NCBI RefSeq assembly: GCF_003290085.1
Contig: NZ_QMKJ01000001.1
Coordinates: forward strand, 496,001 to 560,000
Direction: 5' to 3'
DNA length: 64,000 nucleotides
Origin: Aliidiomarina sp. B3213
GTDB lineage: Bacteria > Pseudomonadota > Gammaproteobacteria > Enterobacterales > Alteromonadaceae
Shown: in pieces, positions 1 through 9,953 of the stretch
How the letters are laid out: every line of letters begins with the position of its first letter
How positions within the stretch are numbered: the first letter of the stretch is position 1
Position numbers and translations under genes: made by a program
The notes under the pieces: model-generated
What the model was told of the DNA's origin: nothing
Databases searched by the model: none
Seen by the model: only the letters and a program-made list of their open reading frames with translations

Positions 1-2068
1 AGTGCCTGTAGAACTTCGTTCTTTGCGTTGGAATATCTACTTTTACAGGACACTGAGTAGAACAGGCCTTGCAGGCGAGGCAGCTATCCATTGCTTCCTT
101 TATTTCCGTATTAAAATCATCGGGCTTGTTAACGCTATTTATTGCGCGTATAGGCCAAGCTTTTTGTTTCGGAAGCTCGTCGGCTTTATATCCTTCTAAA
201 CTGGTTACTCTTAACCACTCTTTAATCAGCGTAGCCCGGCCTTTCGGTGACTCTTTACGGTTGCCATAAGCTCTATACGAAGGACACATTGGAGTATTCA
301 CATCGAAACTAAAACAAAGACCATTACCGTTACAGTCCATAGCACCCTGATACGATTCACGAACCTCAACAGGGATTTCTTTGTCAAATACGCCCCGCTT
401 CTGACCGTCAACACTCACTAAGCTTGCGTCGCTATCCACCGGAGTACAAATCTTGCCGGGGTTTAATCGATTATTGGGGTCAAAAGATGATTTTATTTTT
501 CGTAACTCTAAGAATAGCTTCTCGCCAAAGAATTCCGGTCCGTATTCGGAGCGGTAGCCCTTACCATGCTCACCCCACATTAACCCGCCATACTTAGCCG
601 TTAGCGCCATCACTTTATCGCTTATTTCCCGAACTAACTTCTCCTGTACAGTGTCGGTCATATCTAACGCTGGTCTTACGTGCAATACACCTGCGTCAAC
701 ATGCCCGAACATCCCGTACTGAAGCTGCTTTTCATCGAGTAAGGCTCTAAACTCTAATATGTAATCCGCTAACTTCTCAGGGGGTACAGCGGTGTCTTCA
801 ACAAAGGCGATAGGCTTTTTCTTGCCAGGCATAGCCCCCAACAAACCCACAGCCTTTTTACGCATAGCATAAACACGCTGTATGGAAGCTATATCGCTAC
901 ACACTTTAAAACCGCATACATTGAATTTTTCAGAACTATCTGACGACAAATGGGCTTTAAGCCAATCTAATTTATGATCAATCTCTTCGGCAGTTAACGC
1001 GGTATATTCCACCATGTTTATACCGTTCATTGGTGTGTCTGAATCCACCAGATCCGCAACGTCGTTCCAAATAATGTCGTTGCGTGCAAGTTCAAGAACA
1101 TTGGAGTCGATAGTTTCAACAGAGGTTGCTTCTGCTTTCATGAGCTCCGGCGCGTGCCGCAAAGCAGACTCGAAGTTTGAGTATTGAATGTTTACCAACA
1201 CCTTATGCTTAGGAATTGGCGTAATATTTAGTTTAGCTTCAGTAACAATAGACAAGGTTCCTTCAGCGCCCGCGATCACTCTTGATAAGTCGATCGTTTC
1301 ACTTTCTGGATCCCAAGTGTGTTTCAAGTCGTAGCCGGTAAGAAACCTATTTAAGGGAGGAAACTTAGCCTCAACTTCTTCTCTCATATCTACGCAAGAA
1401 GCGATTGCTTGACGGTATATGAGCCCTTCTACTGAGTCGTCTTCTGCTAATTTCTTCGCATCCTCGAGAGGAATTGGATGCGTATTTAGTTCATTTCCAG
1501 ACACCAAGAAACTTCTTAACCCTAAGACATGGTCACTGGTCTTGCCATAAACGATAGAGCCTTGCCCCGAAGCATCGGTTGCAATCATTCCGCCAATCGT
1601 ACAGCGATTACTTGTAGAAGTATCAGGTGCGAAGAAGTAGCCGTAAGGTGCCAAGAATTCATTTAAAGCGTCTTTAACTATACCTGACTCAACTTTTACC
1701 CACCCTTCTTTCTCGTTAAGTTCAAGAACACGAGTTAAGTGTCGGCTTAAATCGATAACAATGTTGGGTGTTAACGACTGACCATTGGTGCCAGTACCTC
1801 CACCTCGCGGCGCAAACTTTAGATGTTGGAATTCATCACGATTTGCTACACGTAACAAACACGCAACGTCATTCTGGCTTTTGGGATAAATAACAGCTTG
1901 AGGTATCTGTTGATAAATACTGTTGTCCGTAGCGGCAATGAGACGGCCGCTATAGGTAATATCTACGTCTCCGATGAAGCCCGCAGCTTTCAATGCAGAA
2001 GAAAACACCGCAATGTCAGATTGCGGTGCTCTATTGTTCTGCTGAGTGTTCTTTAATAAGGGTAACAA
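1..2068 (-). CDS. ydiJ: YdiJ-type FAD-binding oxidoreductase with C-terminal Fe-S module (3' end missing)
   Basis: Large membrane-peripheral flavoprotein of the D-2-hydroxyacid dehydrogenase type; E. coli YdiJ (about 1018 residues) is the closest relative I recognise. The 689 residues present include the PCMH-type FAD-binding segment with PRGGGTGTNGQSLTP (near residue 77), the vanillyl-alcohol-oxidase-like cap with a GHVDAG histidine, and, at the very edge, the first Fe-S cluster motif CLACKACSTQCPVKVDIP. The remaining C-terminal Fe-S part lies outside the window. The start is read as a TTG, since no in-frame ATG follows the upstream stop; an AAGGG lies 12 nt upstream and the N-terminus then has the length of E. 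coli YdiJ. It lies just downstream of ppsA on the same strand. Substrate (D-2-hydroxyglutarate or D-lactate-like) is inferred from the family. Confidence 0.9.
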   Translation of the reverse strand, partial: MLPLLKNTQQNNRAPQSDIAVFSSALKAAGFIGDVDITYSGRLIAATDNSIYQQIPQAVIYPKSQNDVACLLRVANRDEFQHLKFAPRGGGTGTNGQSLTPNIVIDLSRHLTRVLELNEKEGWVKVESGIVKDALNEFLAPYGYFFAPDTSTSNRCTIGGMIATDASGQGSIVYGKTSDHVLGLRSFLVSGNELNTHPIPLEDAKKLAEDDSVEGLIYRQAIASCVDMREEVEAKFPPLNRFLTGYDLKHTWDPESETIDLSRVIAGAEGTLSIVTEAKLNITPIPKHKVLVNIQYSNFESALRHAPELMKAEATSVETIDSNVLELARNDIIWNDVADLVDSDTPMNGINMVEYTALTAEEIDHKLDWLKAHLSSDSSEKFNVCGFKVCSDIASIQRVYAMRKKAVGLLGAMPGKKKPIAFVEDTAVPPEKLADYILEFRALLDEKQLQYGMFGHVDAGVLHVRPALDMTDTVQEKLVREISDKVMALTAKYGGLMWGEHGKGYRSEYGPEFFGEKLFLELRKIKSSFDPNNRLNPGKICTPVDSDASLVSVDGQKRGVFDKEIPVEVRESYQGAMDCNGNGLCFSFDVNTPMCPSYRAYGNRKESPKGRATLIKEWLRVTSLEGYKADELPKQKAWPIRAINSVNKPDDFNTEIKEAMDSCLACKACSTQCPVKVDIPTQRTKFYRH

Positions 2069-2096
2069 AGCAAAAACTTTCCCTTTTTAATTAACT

Positions 2097-4469
2097 TTAG
2101 TCTTTCAATGACTTGTTCAAATACAACCAAGTGTCGACTACGGTATCTGGGTTAAGTGATACAGAGTCAATACCTTGCTCAACTAACCATTGTGCAAAGT
2201 CTGGATGATCTGATGGACCTTGACCACAAATACCCACGTACTTGCCGCGCGCTTTAGCTGTCTTAATCGCCATTGAAAGCAATGCTTTAACAGCTTCATC
2301 TCGCTCATCAAACAAATGAGCAATAAGCCCCGAGTCTCGGTCTAAACCTAAACTAAGTTGAGTTAAGTCGTTCGAACCGATAGAGAAACCATCAAAAATA
2401 TCAAGGAACTTGTCTGCAAGTAACGCATTTGAAGGCAGCTCACACATCATAATGACACGTAATCCGTTTTCTCCTTGACGTAAACCATGGCGAGCCAGTA
2501 CCTCAATAACGCCACGACCTTCTTCTAACGTACGCACGAAAGGAATCATAATCTCAACGTTAGTAAGACCCATTTCATTACGTACGCGCTTTATCGCTTC
2601 GCACTCTAAAGCAAAGCATGCTTCAAAGTCAGGTGAAAGGTAACGAGAAGCACCACGGAAACCTAGCATCGGGTTTTCCTCGTCTGGCTCGTACTGATTT
2701 CCACCTAATAAATTCGCGTATTCGTTAGACTTAAAGTCAGACATACGAACAATCACCCGCTCTGGTGCGAATGATGCTGCAATGGTAGAAATACCTTCAA
2801 CTAGTCTACGAATATAGAACTCTACCGGATCTGGGTAACCTACGATTTGCTCTTTGATCGCTTCACGCATTTCTTCTGATTGTTGATCAAACTCTAGAAG
2901 TGCTTTGGGGTGAATGCCAATCATACGGTTAATAATAAATTCTAAGCGAGCTAAGCCTACGCCTTCATGAGGTAAGGTAGCGAAGTCGAATGCACGGTCT
3001 GGGTTACCCACGTTTTGCATTATTTTAAGGGGTAATGAAGGCATATTACCCACTTCAGACTCAGAAACTTCGAAGTCCAATAAACCACGGTAAATAAGGC
3101 CTGTATCACCTTCTGCACATGAAACAGTAACGTGAGTGCCATCTGCTACTGTGTCTGTAGCGTCGGTACATCCAACAACGGCAGGAATGCCTAATTCACG
3201 AGCAATAATAGCAGCGTGACAAGTACGGCCACCGCGGTTTGTCACAATTGCAGACGCGCGTTTCATGATCGGCTCCCAATCAGGGTCGGTCATGTCCGTT
3301 ACAAGAACGTCACCAGGCTGTACTTGATCCATGTCATCAATCGAGTCTAATACGCGAGCTACACCGCGACCAATTCTCTGACCAATCGCACGACCTGTTG
3401 CTAGCACATCAGATTTCTCTTTAAGCGCAAAACGTTCTATTGAAGTGCCCTTCTCATTTGAGCGAACCGTTTCAGGACGCGCTTGAACAATATACAACTT
3501 GCCGTCATGGCCGTCTTTCGCCCACTCGATATCCATTGGACGACCGTAGTGTTTTTCGATCGTGACTGCTTGACGCGCCAATTCTTGGATTTCTTCGTCT
3601 GTAATCGAGAAACGGCGTTGTCTGCCCGTATCTACGTCTTGAACTTGAACTTGCTTACCATGCTCGGTGCTGTTTGAGTAGATCATCTCAATTTTCTTAC
3701 TACCCATGTTACGACGTATCACCGATGGGCGGTTTGCAGCAAGTGTGGGTTTGTGAACAAAGAACTCATCGGGGTTCACCGCCCCTTGAACAACCATTTC
3801 GCCCAGACCATAAGACGAGGTAATAAAGACCACCTGGTCGAATCCAGACTCTGTATCGATAGAGAACATTACACCAGAAGCAGCCAAGTCACTGCGCACC
3901 ATGCGCTGAATACCCGCTGATAATGCAACACCACGGTGGTCGTAGCCCTGGTGTACACGGTAACTAATAGCACGGTCATTAAATAACGAAGCAAACACGT
4001 GTTTAATCGCTTCCATCACGGAGTCGATGCCGCGTACGTTTAAAAAGGTTTCTTGTTGGCCTGCAAAAGAAGCGTCTGGCATATCTTCTGCTGTGGCTGA
4101 ACTACGTACAGCGAAACTAGCTTCTTCATTGCCTTCACAAAGCGTTTCATAAGCTTCTTTAATAGCTTGCTCTAATTCAGGCTGAAATGGTGTGTCGATA
4201 ATCCATTGACGGATATCTTTACCTGCATTCGCTAACGCTTTTACGTCGTCAACGTCTAATGTGTCGAGTAGCGCATAAATTTTTGCGTTCAGCCCACTTT
4301 GCTCTAAAAAGTCGTTAAATGCGTCTGAGGTTGTGGCGAAACCACCTGGAACAGTTACACCAGCACCCGCTAAATTACTGATCATTTCGCCGAGTGAAGC
4401 GTTTTTACCGCCAACGCGATTAACGTCATTCATTCCTAAGTGTTGGTACCAAAGCACGTATTCTTGCAC
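2097..4469 (-). CDS. ppsA: Phosphoenolpyruvate synthase (pyruvate, water dikinase)
   Basis: Converts pyruvate, ATP and water to PEP, AMP and phosphate, the first gluconeogenic step from pyruvate. The 790 residues have the N-terminal ATP-grasp domain ([10 protein letters not shown] near the start), the swivelling phosphohistidine domain [15 protein letters not shown] (His near residue 416) and the PEP/pyruvate barrel with [27 protein letters not shown] and the catalytic Cys in [11 protein letters not shown] near residue 744. I place the start at a GTG preceded by AAGGA with 7 nt spacing; a longer TTG reading adds 17 residues that E. coli PpsA (792 residues) does not need. It is divergent from its regulator ppsR, and intact at all key residues. 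Confidence 0.96.
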   Translation of the reverse strand: MQEYVLWYQHLGMNDVNRVGGKNASLGEMISNLAGAGVTVPGGFATTSDAFNDFLEQSGLNAKIYALLDTLDVDDVKALANAGKDIRQWIIDTPFQPELEQAIKEAYETLCEGNEEASFAVRSSATAEDMPDASFAGQQETFLNVRGIDSVMEAIKHVFASLFNDRAISYRVHQGYDHRGVALSAGIQRMVRSDLAASGVMFSIDTESGFDQVVFITSSYGLGEMVVQGAVNPDEFFVHKPTLAANRPSVIRRNMGSKKIEMIYSNSTEHGKQVQVQDVDTGRQRRFSITDEEIQELARQAVTIEKHYGRPMDIEWAKDGHDGKLYIVQARPETVRSNEKGTSIERFALKEKSDVLATGRAIGQRIGRGVARVLDSIDDMDQVQPGDVLVTDMTDPDWEPIMKRASAIVTNRGGRTCHAAIIARELGIPAVVGCTDATDTVADGTHVTVSCAEGDTGLIYRGLLDFEVSESEVGNMPSLPLKIMQNVGNPDRAFDFATLPHEGVGLARLEFIINRMIGIHPKALLEFDQQSEEMREAIKEQIVGYPDPVEFYIRRLVEGISTIAASFAPERVIVRMSDFKSNEYANLLGGNQYEPDEENPMLGFRGASRYLSPDFEACFALECEAIKRVRNEMGLTNVEIMIPFVRTLEEGRGVIEVLARHGLRQGENGLRVIMMCELPSNALLADKFLDIFDGFSIGSNDLTQLSLGLDRDSGLIAHLFDERDEAVKALLSMAIKTAKARGKYVGICGQGPSDHPDFAQWLVEQGIDSVSLNPDTVVDTWLYLNKSLKD

Positions 4470-4588
4470 AATAATTTCCTTGTTTTCAGAGCTAAAGTAT
4501 TGGAGGCTGAAAGTATGCAATCATTTTACACATTCGAGCCTAACAAGTTAATATTTTCGGCGAATCAACATCACTAAAAGAGACATTC

Positions 4589-5395
4589 ATGCGCACAGCA
4601 TTCTATATTTCAGACGGCACAGCATTAACCTCAGAAACTTTTGGGCATGCCATTTTGTCGTTGTTTCCTGTCAAGTTTAGACACAGAACCTTGCCTTTCA
4701 TTGACGATGAAACTAAAGCACAACAAACCGTTGAAGAAATTAATCAGGCGTTCAAAGAAAACGGTGAACGACCTTTAATTTTCCACACTTTTATAGACAG
4801 TCGAATTAAGAAACTTATTGTTGAAAGCGAAGGCGTTTCCTACGACTTTCTCGACCACTATACGGCTCCGGTACAAAAAGAACTTAATGTTGCACCCGAA
4901 CCAAGAACTAACCGAACACACGGTATACACCAAGACTATATTTTCCGAATCGAGGCAGTGAATTACACACTTGCCAACGACGACGGCGTAACCACTCGTA
5001 ATTACGACGAAGCGGATATAATCTTAATTGGTGCTTCTCGAACCGGAAAAACACCAACATGCCTCTACTTGGCCCTTCAATACGGTATTAAAGCGGCTAA
5101 CTACCCTCTTACAGAAGAGGACATGACAGATCTGTCGCTGCCTTATGACTTAAAAATGCATCGTCACAAGTTGTTCGGTTTAACCATCGACCCTGAGCGA
5201 CTGCAGCAAATAAGAGATAACCGCAGAGCAAACAGCAGATATGCTTCTATGGAGCAATGTGTGAAAGAAATTGAACACATTGAGCAACTCTACCGTCGCG
5301 AAGCTATACCGTTTTTAAACTCAACCCATGCTTCAGTTGAGGAAATAGCGGCGAAAATAATGACTATCGCAAAACTGGAACGTCATCGTTACTAA
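4589..5395 (+). CDS. ppsR: PEP synthase regulatory protein (bifunctional kinase/pyrophosphorylase)
   Basis: DUF299 family. The enzyme inactivates PEP synthase by ADP-dependent phosphorylation of a threonine next to the catalytic histidine and reactivates it by phosphate-dependent dephosphorylation. The 268-residue protein shows the family P-loop GASRTGKTP at residues 148-156 and the N-terminal [15 protein letters not shown]. An AGAG about 7 nt upstream supports the ATG. It is transcribed divergently from ppsA, its protein target, across about 120 bp, and ends in a strong hairpin shared with the convergent DUF1338 gene. Key residues are present; function is assigned by family and by its partner next door. 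Confidence 0.95.
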   Translation: MRTAFYISDGTALTSETFGHAILSLFPVKFRHRTLPFIDDETKAQQTVEEINQAFKENGERPLIFHTFIDSRIKKLIVESEGVSYDFLDHYTAPVQKELNVAPEPRTNRTHGIHQDYIFRIEAVNYTLANDDGVTTRNYDEADIILIGASRTGKTPTCLYLALQYGIKAANYPLTEEDMTDLSLPYDLKMHRHKLFGLTIDPERLQQIRDNRRANSRYASMEQCVKEIEHIEQLYRREAIPFLNSTHASVEEIAAKIMTIAKLERHRY

Positions 5396-5421
5396 CCGCT
5401 AACCGTAAAATTTAGACATAA

Positions 5422-5446
5422 AAAAACGGGCACTAAGCCCGTTTTT
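5422..5446. terminator. Bidirectional terminator between ppsR and the DUF1338 gene
   Basis: A perfect 10-bp stem (AAAAACGGGC / GCCCGTTTTT) with a 5-nt loop ACTAA. It has an A-tract on one side and a T-tract on the other, so it can end transcription of both convergent genes. Confidence 0.9.
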
Positions 5447-5447
5447 G

Positions 5448-6248
5448 TTATCTATTTTTATTGGTGCTTTCAAAAATTTTATCAGCAGACGCTGCTACAA
5501 ATCCTGTGTAGTAATCACCGTCGTTGTTTTTATAACGGCGAGCAAACTCGTAAAAACAGCTCGGAATACGTACTGTTTCACCGTTGAAGTTCACGTCAAC
5601 TTCATCTGCCATGGTTGAAGACTGTTCTAATAAAACTTCTGGAGAACCTTTAATTTCGCCACCTGAAGTATTAAGTGTAAAACCAGCGTCTTTAAGTTGC
5701 TGGTTCACATGCTCTAGCGTGTCAAAGTCGTTTAAAGCGTTCACAGATACAGTGAAATGGTTCGCACAAAAGCCAAATGCACTCATCCAAGCCGCATACT
5801 CACTTTCCGCAAGTAACTGCTCGTAGTTTTTATAATCAATATTCCAGTGTGTACCAGAATACATAAATTCAGGTTTACCGACCTGATCTGCGGGAATTTG
5901 CGCAACCATGTCTTTAACCATGGCTTGAAGCTCTGGAGAGAACTCTTCAACCAGAAGCTCACTAATGAAAATCTTAGGCAGATTTGGATCTGCATGCTCG
6001 TAATGTTTCGCACGCAACTTCTTTTGCTCGAAATGGTAATCGCCATTCGCGAAGTAACCCATATCTTCGAAATGCTTTGCCAACGTTTCTAAACGAACCG
6101 GTTCTAAATTAAATGTTCTAAACGCTACGTGATCGTTCACGAGCTCAGCACCCTTGCCTAGCACTTCATGAACTTTAGCCGCTGAAGGCGTACGACTTAC
6201 ATAGTCGTTCCACAAGGACGAAAAGAAATTTTCAACTAATTGACTCAT
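5448..6248 (-). CDS. DUF1338 family protein, 2-oxoadipate dioxygenase/decarboxylase-like (YdcJ/HglS family)
   Basis: A 266-residue member of the DUF1338 (VOC-superfamily) family, whose studied members are iron(II) enzymes turning 2-oxoadipate into D-2-hydroxyglutarate in lysine breakdown. Likely metal ligands are visible: His40 (NDHVAFRTF), His164 (ANHFTVSVN) and Glu234 (CFYEFARRY). It is a short form compared with YdcJ (over 400 residues), so the substrate may differ. The start is the ATG preceded by GGAG at 8 nt; a GTG 21 nt upstream is less likely. It lies 27 nt downstream of the DAHP synthase in the same direction and is probably co-transcribed. The molecular class is fairly sure; the reaction in this organism is inference. 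Confidence 0.75.
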   Translation of the reverse strand: MSQLVENFFSSLWNDYVSRTPSAAKVHEVLGKGAELVNDHVAFRTFNLEPVRLETLAKHFEDMGYFANGDYHFEQKKLRAKHYEHADPNLPKIFISELLVEEFSPELQAMVKDMVAQIPADQVGKPEFMYSGTHWNIDYKNYEQLLAESEYAAWMSAFGFCANHFTVSVNALNDFDTLEHVNQQLKDAGFTLNTSGGEIKGSPEVLLEQSSTMADEVDVNFNGETVRIPSCFYEFARRYKNNDGDYYTGFVAASADKIFESTNKNR

Positions 6249-6275
6249 AAAGGTGACTCCTATTAACACCTAAAC

Positions 6276-7634
6276 CTACGCTTTGCCCGCTCTAGCCGCC
6301 GACAAAGACTCTGAAACTTGGAATGCTAATTCCAATACCTGATCTGCATTCAAACGCGGATCGCACTGTGTTTTATACCGTTGCTCTAAATCTGACTCAG
6401 AAATATCGTAAGCGCCGCCTGTACATTCAGTGACATCTTCACCCGTCATTTCTAGATGAATACCACCAGCATATGACCCTTCCGCTTGGTGAATAGCAAA
6501 AAACTGTTGCAGCTCACGAACAATGGCGTTGAAATTACGCGTTTTTAAGCCATTCTCAGCTTTCACGGTGTTGCCATGCATGGGGTCACTAGACCACACC
6601 ACATGACGACCTTCTGCCTGTACACCACGAATGAGCTTAGGCAGATTGTCCGCCAGTTGGTCGGCACCCATGCGAGTAATGAAGGTCATACGACCCGGAA
6701 TATTCTCTGGATTCAACGCATCGAGTAAACGAATAGCGTCTTCTGCTGTTGACGTTGGCCCTAACTTAACGCCAATCGGGTTATTAATTCCCTTGAAGAA
6801 CTCAACATGAGCGTGGTCAAGTTGACGAGTTCTTTCGCCAATCCACACCATATGAGCAGAGCAATCGTAAGGAAGTCCGGTAAGGCTATCGAATCGAGTC
6901 AACGCCTCTTCATAAGGCAATAATAGTGCCTCATGGGAAGTAAACAGCTCTGTTTCATGGATGGCTGAATGCGTTTTAGCGTTTATGCCTAGCACTTCCA
7001 TAAACCGCAAAGAGTCTTCGATCTTGTTCGCAAGCTCGAGGTATCTTTCCTTTAGTGGATTACTTTCCACAAAGCTCATATTCCACTTATGAACCTTGTG
7101 TAAGTCTGCGAAACCACCTTGCGCAAAAGCTCGCAATAAATTCAAACATGCCGCTGCGTGGTGATATGCCGTAACCATGCGCTGTGGGTCTGGTACCCGC
7201 AACTCGCTGTCGAACTCAGCACCGTTAATTATGTCACCACGGTAAATAGGCAATGTTTCACCATTCAACGTCTCTTCAGCAGACGAACGAGGCTTCGCGT
7301 ATTGCCCTGCCATTCGAGCTACTTTAACTACTGGCATAGAGCCACTAAAAGTGAGCACGATAGCCATTTGCAGCATGACTTTGAACGTATCTCGAATCTT
7401 AGGTGCGGTGAAATCTAAAAACGATTCCGCACAGTCTCCGCCTTGCAGCAAAAATGCTTTCCCTTGGGAAACCTGTCCTAAGTGAGATTGAAGCTGTCTA
7501 ATTTCTTCTGCAAACACTAATGGAGGAAAAGACTTTAACTGACTTTCCACGCTCGCGAGAGCACCCATATCTGGATACTCTGGCTGTTGTTTTACCGGGA
7601 AATTTCGCCAACTACTTGGGGACCAACTCGACAT
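6276..7634 (-). CDS. Class II 3-deoxy-D-arabino-heptulosonate-7-phosphate synthase
   Basis: Condenses PEP with erythrose 4-phosphate, the first step of the shikimate pathway. The 452 residues match the plant/mycobacterial type II family, not the E. coli AroFGH type. The metal ligands are visible: Cys68 in [11 protein letters not shown], His in SSDPMHGNT, Glu in [12 protein letters not shown] and Asp in CDPRLN. The ATG has an AGG about 6 nt upstream and follows a convincing promoter at 7731-7758. In E. coli ppsR is also next to a DAHP synthase gene (aroH), but a class I enzyme; here the PEP-supply locus is paired with the unrelated class II enzyme. It is followed by the DUF1338 gene. Confidence 0.95.
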   Translation of the reverse strand: MSSWSPSSWRNFPVKQQPEYPDMGALASVESQLKSFPPLVFAEEIRQLQSHLGQVSQGKAFLLQGGDCAESFLDFTAPKIRDTFKVMLQMAIVLTFSGSMPVVKVARMAGQYAKPRSSAEETLNGETLPIYRGDIINGAEFDSELRVPDPQRMVTAYHHAAACLNLLRAFAQGGFADLHKVHKWNMSFVESNPLKERYLELANKIEDSLRFMEVLGINAKTHSAIHETELFTSHEALLLPYEEALTRFDSLTGLPYDCSAHMVWIGERTRQLDHAHVEFFKGINNPIGVKLGPTSTAEDAIRLLDALNPENIPGRMTFITRMGADQLADNLPKLIRGVQAEGRHVVWSSDPMHGNTVKAENGLKTRNFNAIVRELQQFFAIHQAEGSYAGGIHLEMTGEDVTECTGGAYDISESDLEQRYKTQCDPRLNADQVLELAFQVSESLSAARAGKA

Positions 7635-7730
7635 CTTTACCTACAAGTTTGCTGCAATTTAAAATGGTGACCACATCAGAATTAAACAACGCTTTTAAAC
7701 AGCTGTTTGCCCCTGAGTAATAAAGCGCTA

Positions 7731-7758
7731 ATTATACTGAAAACAGCATAAAATTCAA
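7731..7758 (-). promoter_or_regulatory. Sigma-70-type promoter of the DAHP synthase gene
   Basis: On the minus strand, TTGAAT (7753-7758) and a perfect TATAAT (7731-7736) are separated by 16 nt. Predicted transcription leaves a leader of about 90 nt before the ATG. That leader contains AAACAGCTGTTT, a 12-bp palindrome, flanked by CGCTTT and AAAGCG arms. I see no clear TrpR or TyrR operator. Confidence 0.55.
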
Positions 7759-7772
7759 TCAGGATAAGGGTT

Positions 7773-8408
7773 TTAATCGGGTCTTTTTATCTTAAAAGGT
7801 GCAGTTAACCCAGCGTAATTTGCCGCCCCTAATCGAGCTAGAGGGTTAATAACTTGAGCATCGATTTCTAATCTTTCCTTGGTTTCTCCGCCTCTACTAA
7901 CCTCCGTCACGTTACACGCGGCATCGTCTACATAAACTTTAACTATTTCAGCCATGATTAACGTTTGCGGTGCGCCCTTAATCTGAATTTTTTGATGCAC
8001 GCGACACGCGAGCGCTACAGGAGCTTTATCAATGCGAGGTAAAGCAAAATCCTCAAAATCGACTAACTCTATTTCAGCAACGTCTAGCTCAGACTGTTCT
8101 GCGGGTAATGTCTTTGCTGTGTCTGTAACACTCTGCGCCTGCTCAACATTTGGAATGTGAACCACAAGTAAAGAGCCCTCAACTAGGTTTGCCTTGGTAT
8201 CTTTGGGTGCATCACCGTCTTTGTTGCCAACCGAAAACGCAATAAGCGCAGGATCGCTAGACACAGCGGTAAAATAAGAAAACGGGGCAATGTTGTAATG
8301 GCCTTGCTCATGCTGAGTGAGCACCCATGCAATAGGCCGAGGAATAATGGTTTGTGTCATGATGTGGTATCGCTGACTAGAACTGTATTCTGAAAAATCG
8401 ATGAGCAT
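7773..8408 (-). CDS. Flavin reductase-like (DIM6/NTAB family) flavoprotein
   Basis: A 211-residue FMN-binding split-barrel protein of the flavin reductase / flavoredoxin family. Typical signatures are IPRPIAWVLT near residue 22, YNIAPFSYFTAVSSDPALIAFSVG, which lines the flavin site, and the D-TKANL segment. Such proteins reduce flavin or carry FMN as electron carriers; the physiological substrate is unknown. It lies upstream of the DAHP synthase in the same direction but is separated by about 140 bp holding a separate promoter. It is divergent from pepE. No signal peptide or membrane segment is seen, so it is cytoplasmic. Confidence 0.8.
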   Translation of the reverse strand: MLIDFSEYSSSQRYHIMTQTIIPRPIAWVLTQHEQGHYNIAPFSYFTAVSSDPALIAFSVGNKDGDAPKDTKANLVEGSLLVVHIPNVEQAQSVTDTAKTLPAEQSELDVAEIELVDFEDFALPRIDKAPVALACRVHQKIQIKGAPQTLIMAEIVKVYVDDAACNVTEVSRGGETKERLEIDAQVINPLARLGAANYAGLTAPFKIKRPD

Positions 8409-8519
8409 GGTTATATTCCGTTCTGGTTTGCATTCATTAAAACTAAATTTGCTTGAGCCTGTTTACCCTAATGTTCTCGTGTAAAATAAAACTTTGTATC
8501 AGATTTTCAAGGAGTTTTT

Positions 8520-9221
8520 ATGAAGTCTTTATTGCTTATGAGCAGTTCTCGCAATCACGCCCATCCAACGTACCTTGAACATGGTTTAGACTGGCTAAAG
8601 CAGCATTTTGAAAATAAGCAGGTTGTTTTCATTCCATACGCGGGTGTCTCAATGGCGCACCAAGATTACACAAAAACCGTAGGAACTGCTTTTGAAAAAG
8701 CTGAAATTGAACTTAGAGGTATAGAATCATTCTCTAACCCACGCAAAGCTATTGAGTCAGCGGAAGCAGTGGCAGTTGGAGGAGGTAACACGTTCATGTT
8801 ACTTAACCTCATTTATGAAAACGGCATTTACGATCCCTTGAAAGATCGCATCAATAACGGCATGCCTTATGCTGGCTGGAGTGCTGGTTCTAACATTGCT
8901 GGACCTTCCATTCGAACTACCAACGATATGCCTATTATTCAACCTCGCTCGTTTAGTGCGCTAAATGCCGTGCCTTTCCAACTTAATCCCCACTACACCA
9001 ACGCGACTCCCCCAGGACACCGCGGTGAAACACGTAGCCAACGTATCCATGAATTCATGCATGTCGACAACCACACACCTATAATCGGTATCGCAGAAGG
9101 TACCGCACTTCACATCCAAAACAGTAAAATGACGTTATTGGGTGAAGACTCAGGCGTGCTCTTTGAAAACTTCAAAGAAACAGAGTTAAAGCCAAGTAGA
9201 GACCTTTCTTACCTCTTGTAG
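8520..9221 (+). CDS. pepE: Dipeptidase E (alpha-aspartyl dipeptidase, peptidase S51)
   Basis: Cytoplasmic serine peptidase that cleaves dipeptides with an N-terminal aspartate. The 233 residues carry the nucleophile elbow GWSAGSNIAG (Ser near residue 122), GGGNTFMLLNLIYENG, and the Asp/His-rich tail region NPHYTNATPPGHRGETR and GIAEGTAL. Length equals E. coli PepE (229). The ATG follows AAGGAG at good spacing. It ends 13 nt from the convergent bioD. Confidence 0.95.
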   Translation: MKSLLLMSSSRNHAHPTYLEHGLDWLKQHFENKQVVFIPYAGVSMAHQDYTKTVGTAFEKAEIELRGIESFSNPRKAIESAEAVAVGGGNTFMLLNLIYENGIYDPLKDRINNGMPYAGWSAGSNIAGPSIRTTNDMPIIQPRSFSALNAVPFQLNPHYTNATPPGHRGETRSQRIHEFMHVDNHTPIIGIAEGTALHIQNSKMTLLGEDSGVLFENFKETELKPSRDLSYLL

Positions 9222-9234
9222 TTTGACGACTTAA

Positions 9235-9948
9235 TTAGATTTTTGGCTTCAGTAGACGGTCAACAACGTTAAATTGTTGGTCGTTTTGAAGCCAAAACAC
9301 CTCTTCATCCTCATGTTGTAGATACGGAACTTCGAGTAACAGAGGAACTTTAAACCGCTCTTTCATAATTGCTTGCAGCGAAGCTATGTTTTCCTGCTGG
9401 CGGTTCATACCGATCGGTTCAATTTGGTTAGCTATCCACCCTAGCACCGGCAGCCCCGACTGTTGAATAGCTTGTACGGTAAGTAATGCGTGGTTAAGAC
9501 AACCGAGACGCATACCTACCACAACAATTACACCCCAACCTTTTTGCGCAACCCAATCCGACAATAGTTGAGTGTCGTTTAACGGTAATAGCCAGCCACC
9601 AGCGCCTTCTACCAAAGTAAGCTTTTCTTCTGTCTCACGCTGTTTCCAAGTATCGTCAAGAAGTGACATATCCAACTGAAACTCTGCTTCTTTTGCGGCT
9701 ATGTGAGGCGCTATTGCAGGCTCAAAGACAATGGGATTTATATACTTGTATCTGCGCTCACCAGAGGCCTTCATTAAGCTTAAGGCGTCGTCGTTCTCCC
9801 ATCGACTATTCACCCATTCAGCTCCTGCAGATATAGGCTTCCAAGCACCTATACTTCCGAGTTTCTTATACCTTTTGAGCAGTAACGAGGTAACCCTTGT
9901 TTTCCCTACCTCAGTGTCACTACCTGTTACAAAAACGCAATCTGACAT
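9235..9948 (-). CDS. bioD: ATP-dependent dethiobiotin synthetase
   Basis: Closes the ureido ring of biotin using CO2 and ATP on 7,8-diaminopelargonate. The 237-residue protein has the P-loop GSDTEVGKTRV near residue 9, the substrate/ATP segment VEGAGGWLLPLND, and the MRLGCLNHALLT helix. It is the last gene of bioB-F-C-D and starts 5 nt after bioC stops, so it is translated from the same mRNA. Confidence 0.96.
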   Translation of the reverse strand: MSDCVFVTGSDTEVGKTRVTSLLLKRYKKLGSIGAWKPISAGAEWVNSRWENDDALSLMKASGERRYKYINPIVFEPAIAPHIAAKEAEFQLDMSLLDDTWKQRETEEKLTLVEGAGGWLLPLNDTQLLSDWVAQKGWGVIVVVGMRLGCLNHALLTVQAIQQSGLPVLGWIANQIEPIGMNRQQENIASLQAIMKERFKVPLLLEVPYLQHEDEEVFWLQNDQQFNVVDRLLKPKI

Positions 9949-9953
9949 AACTT

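Noticed and set aside
7655-7675. A five-codon minus-strand ORF (MWSPF) in the DAHP synthase leader, as an attenuator peptide
   Set aside because: Contains Trp and Phe, but there is no SD and no terminator/antiterminator pair after it.
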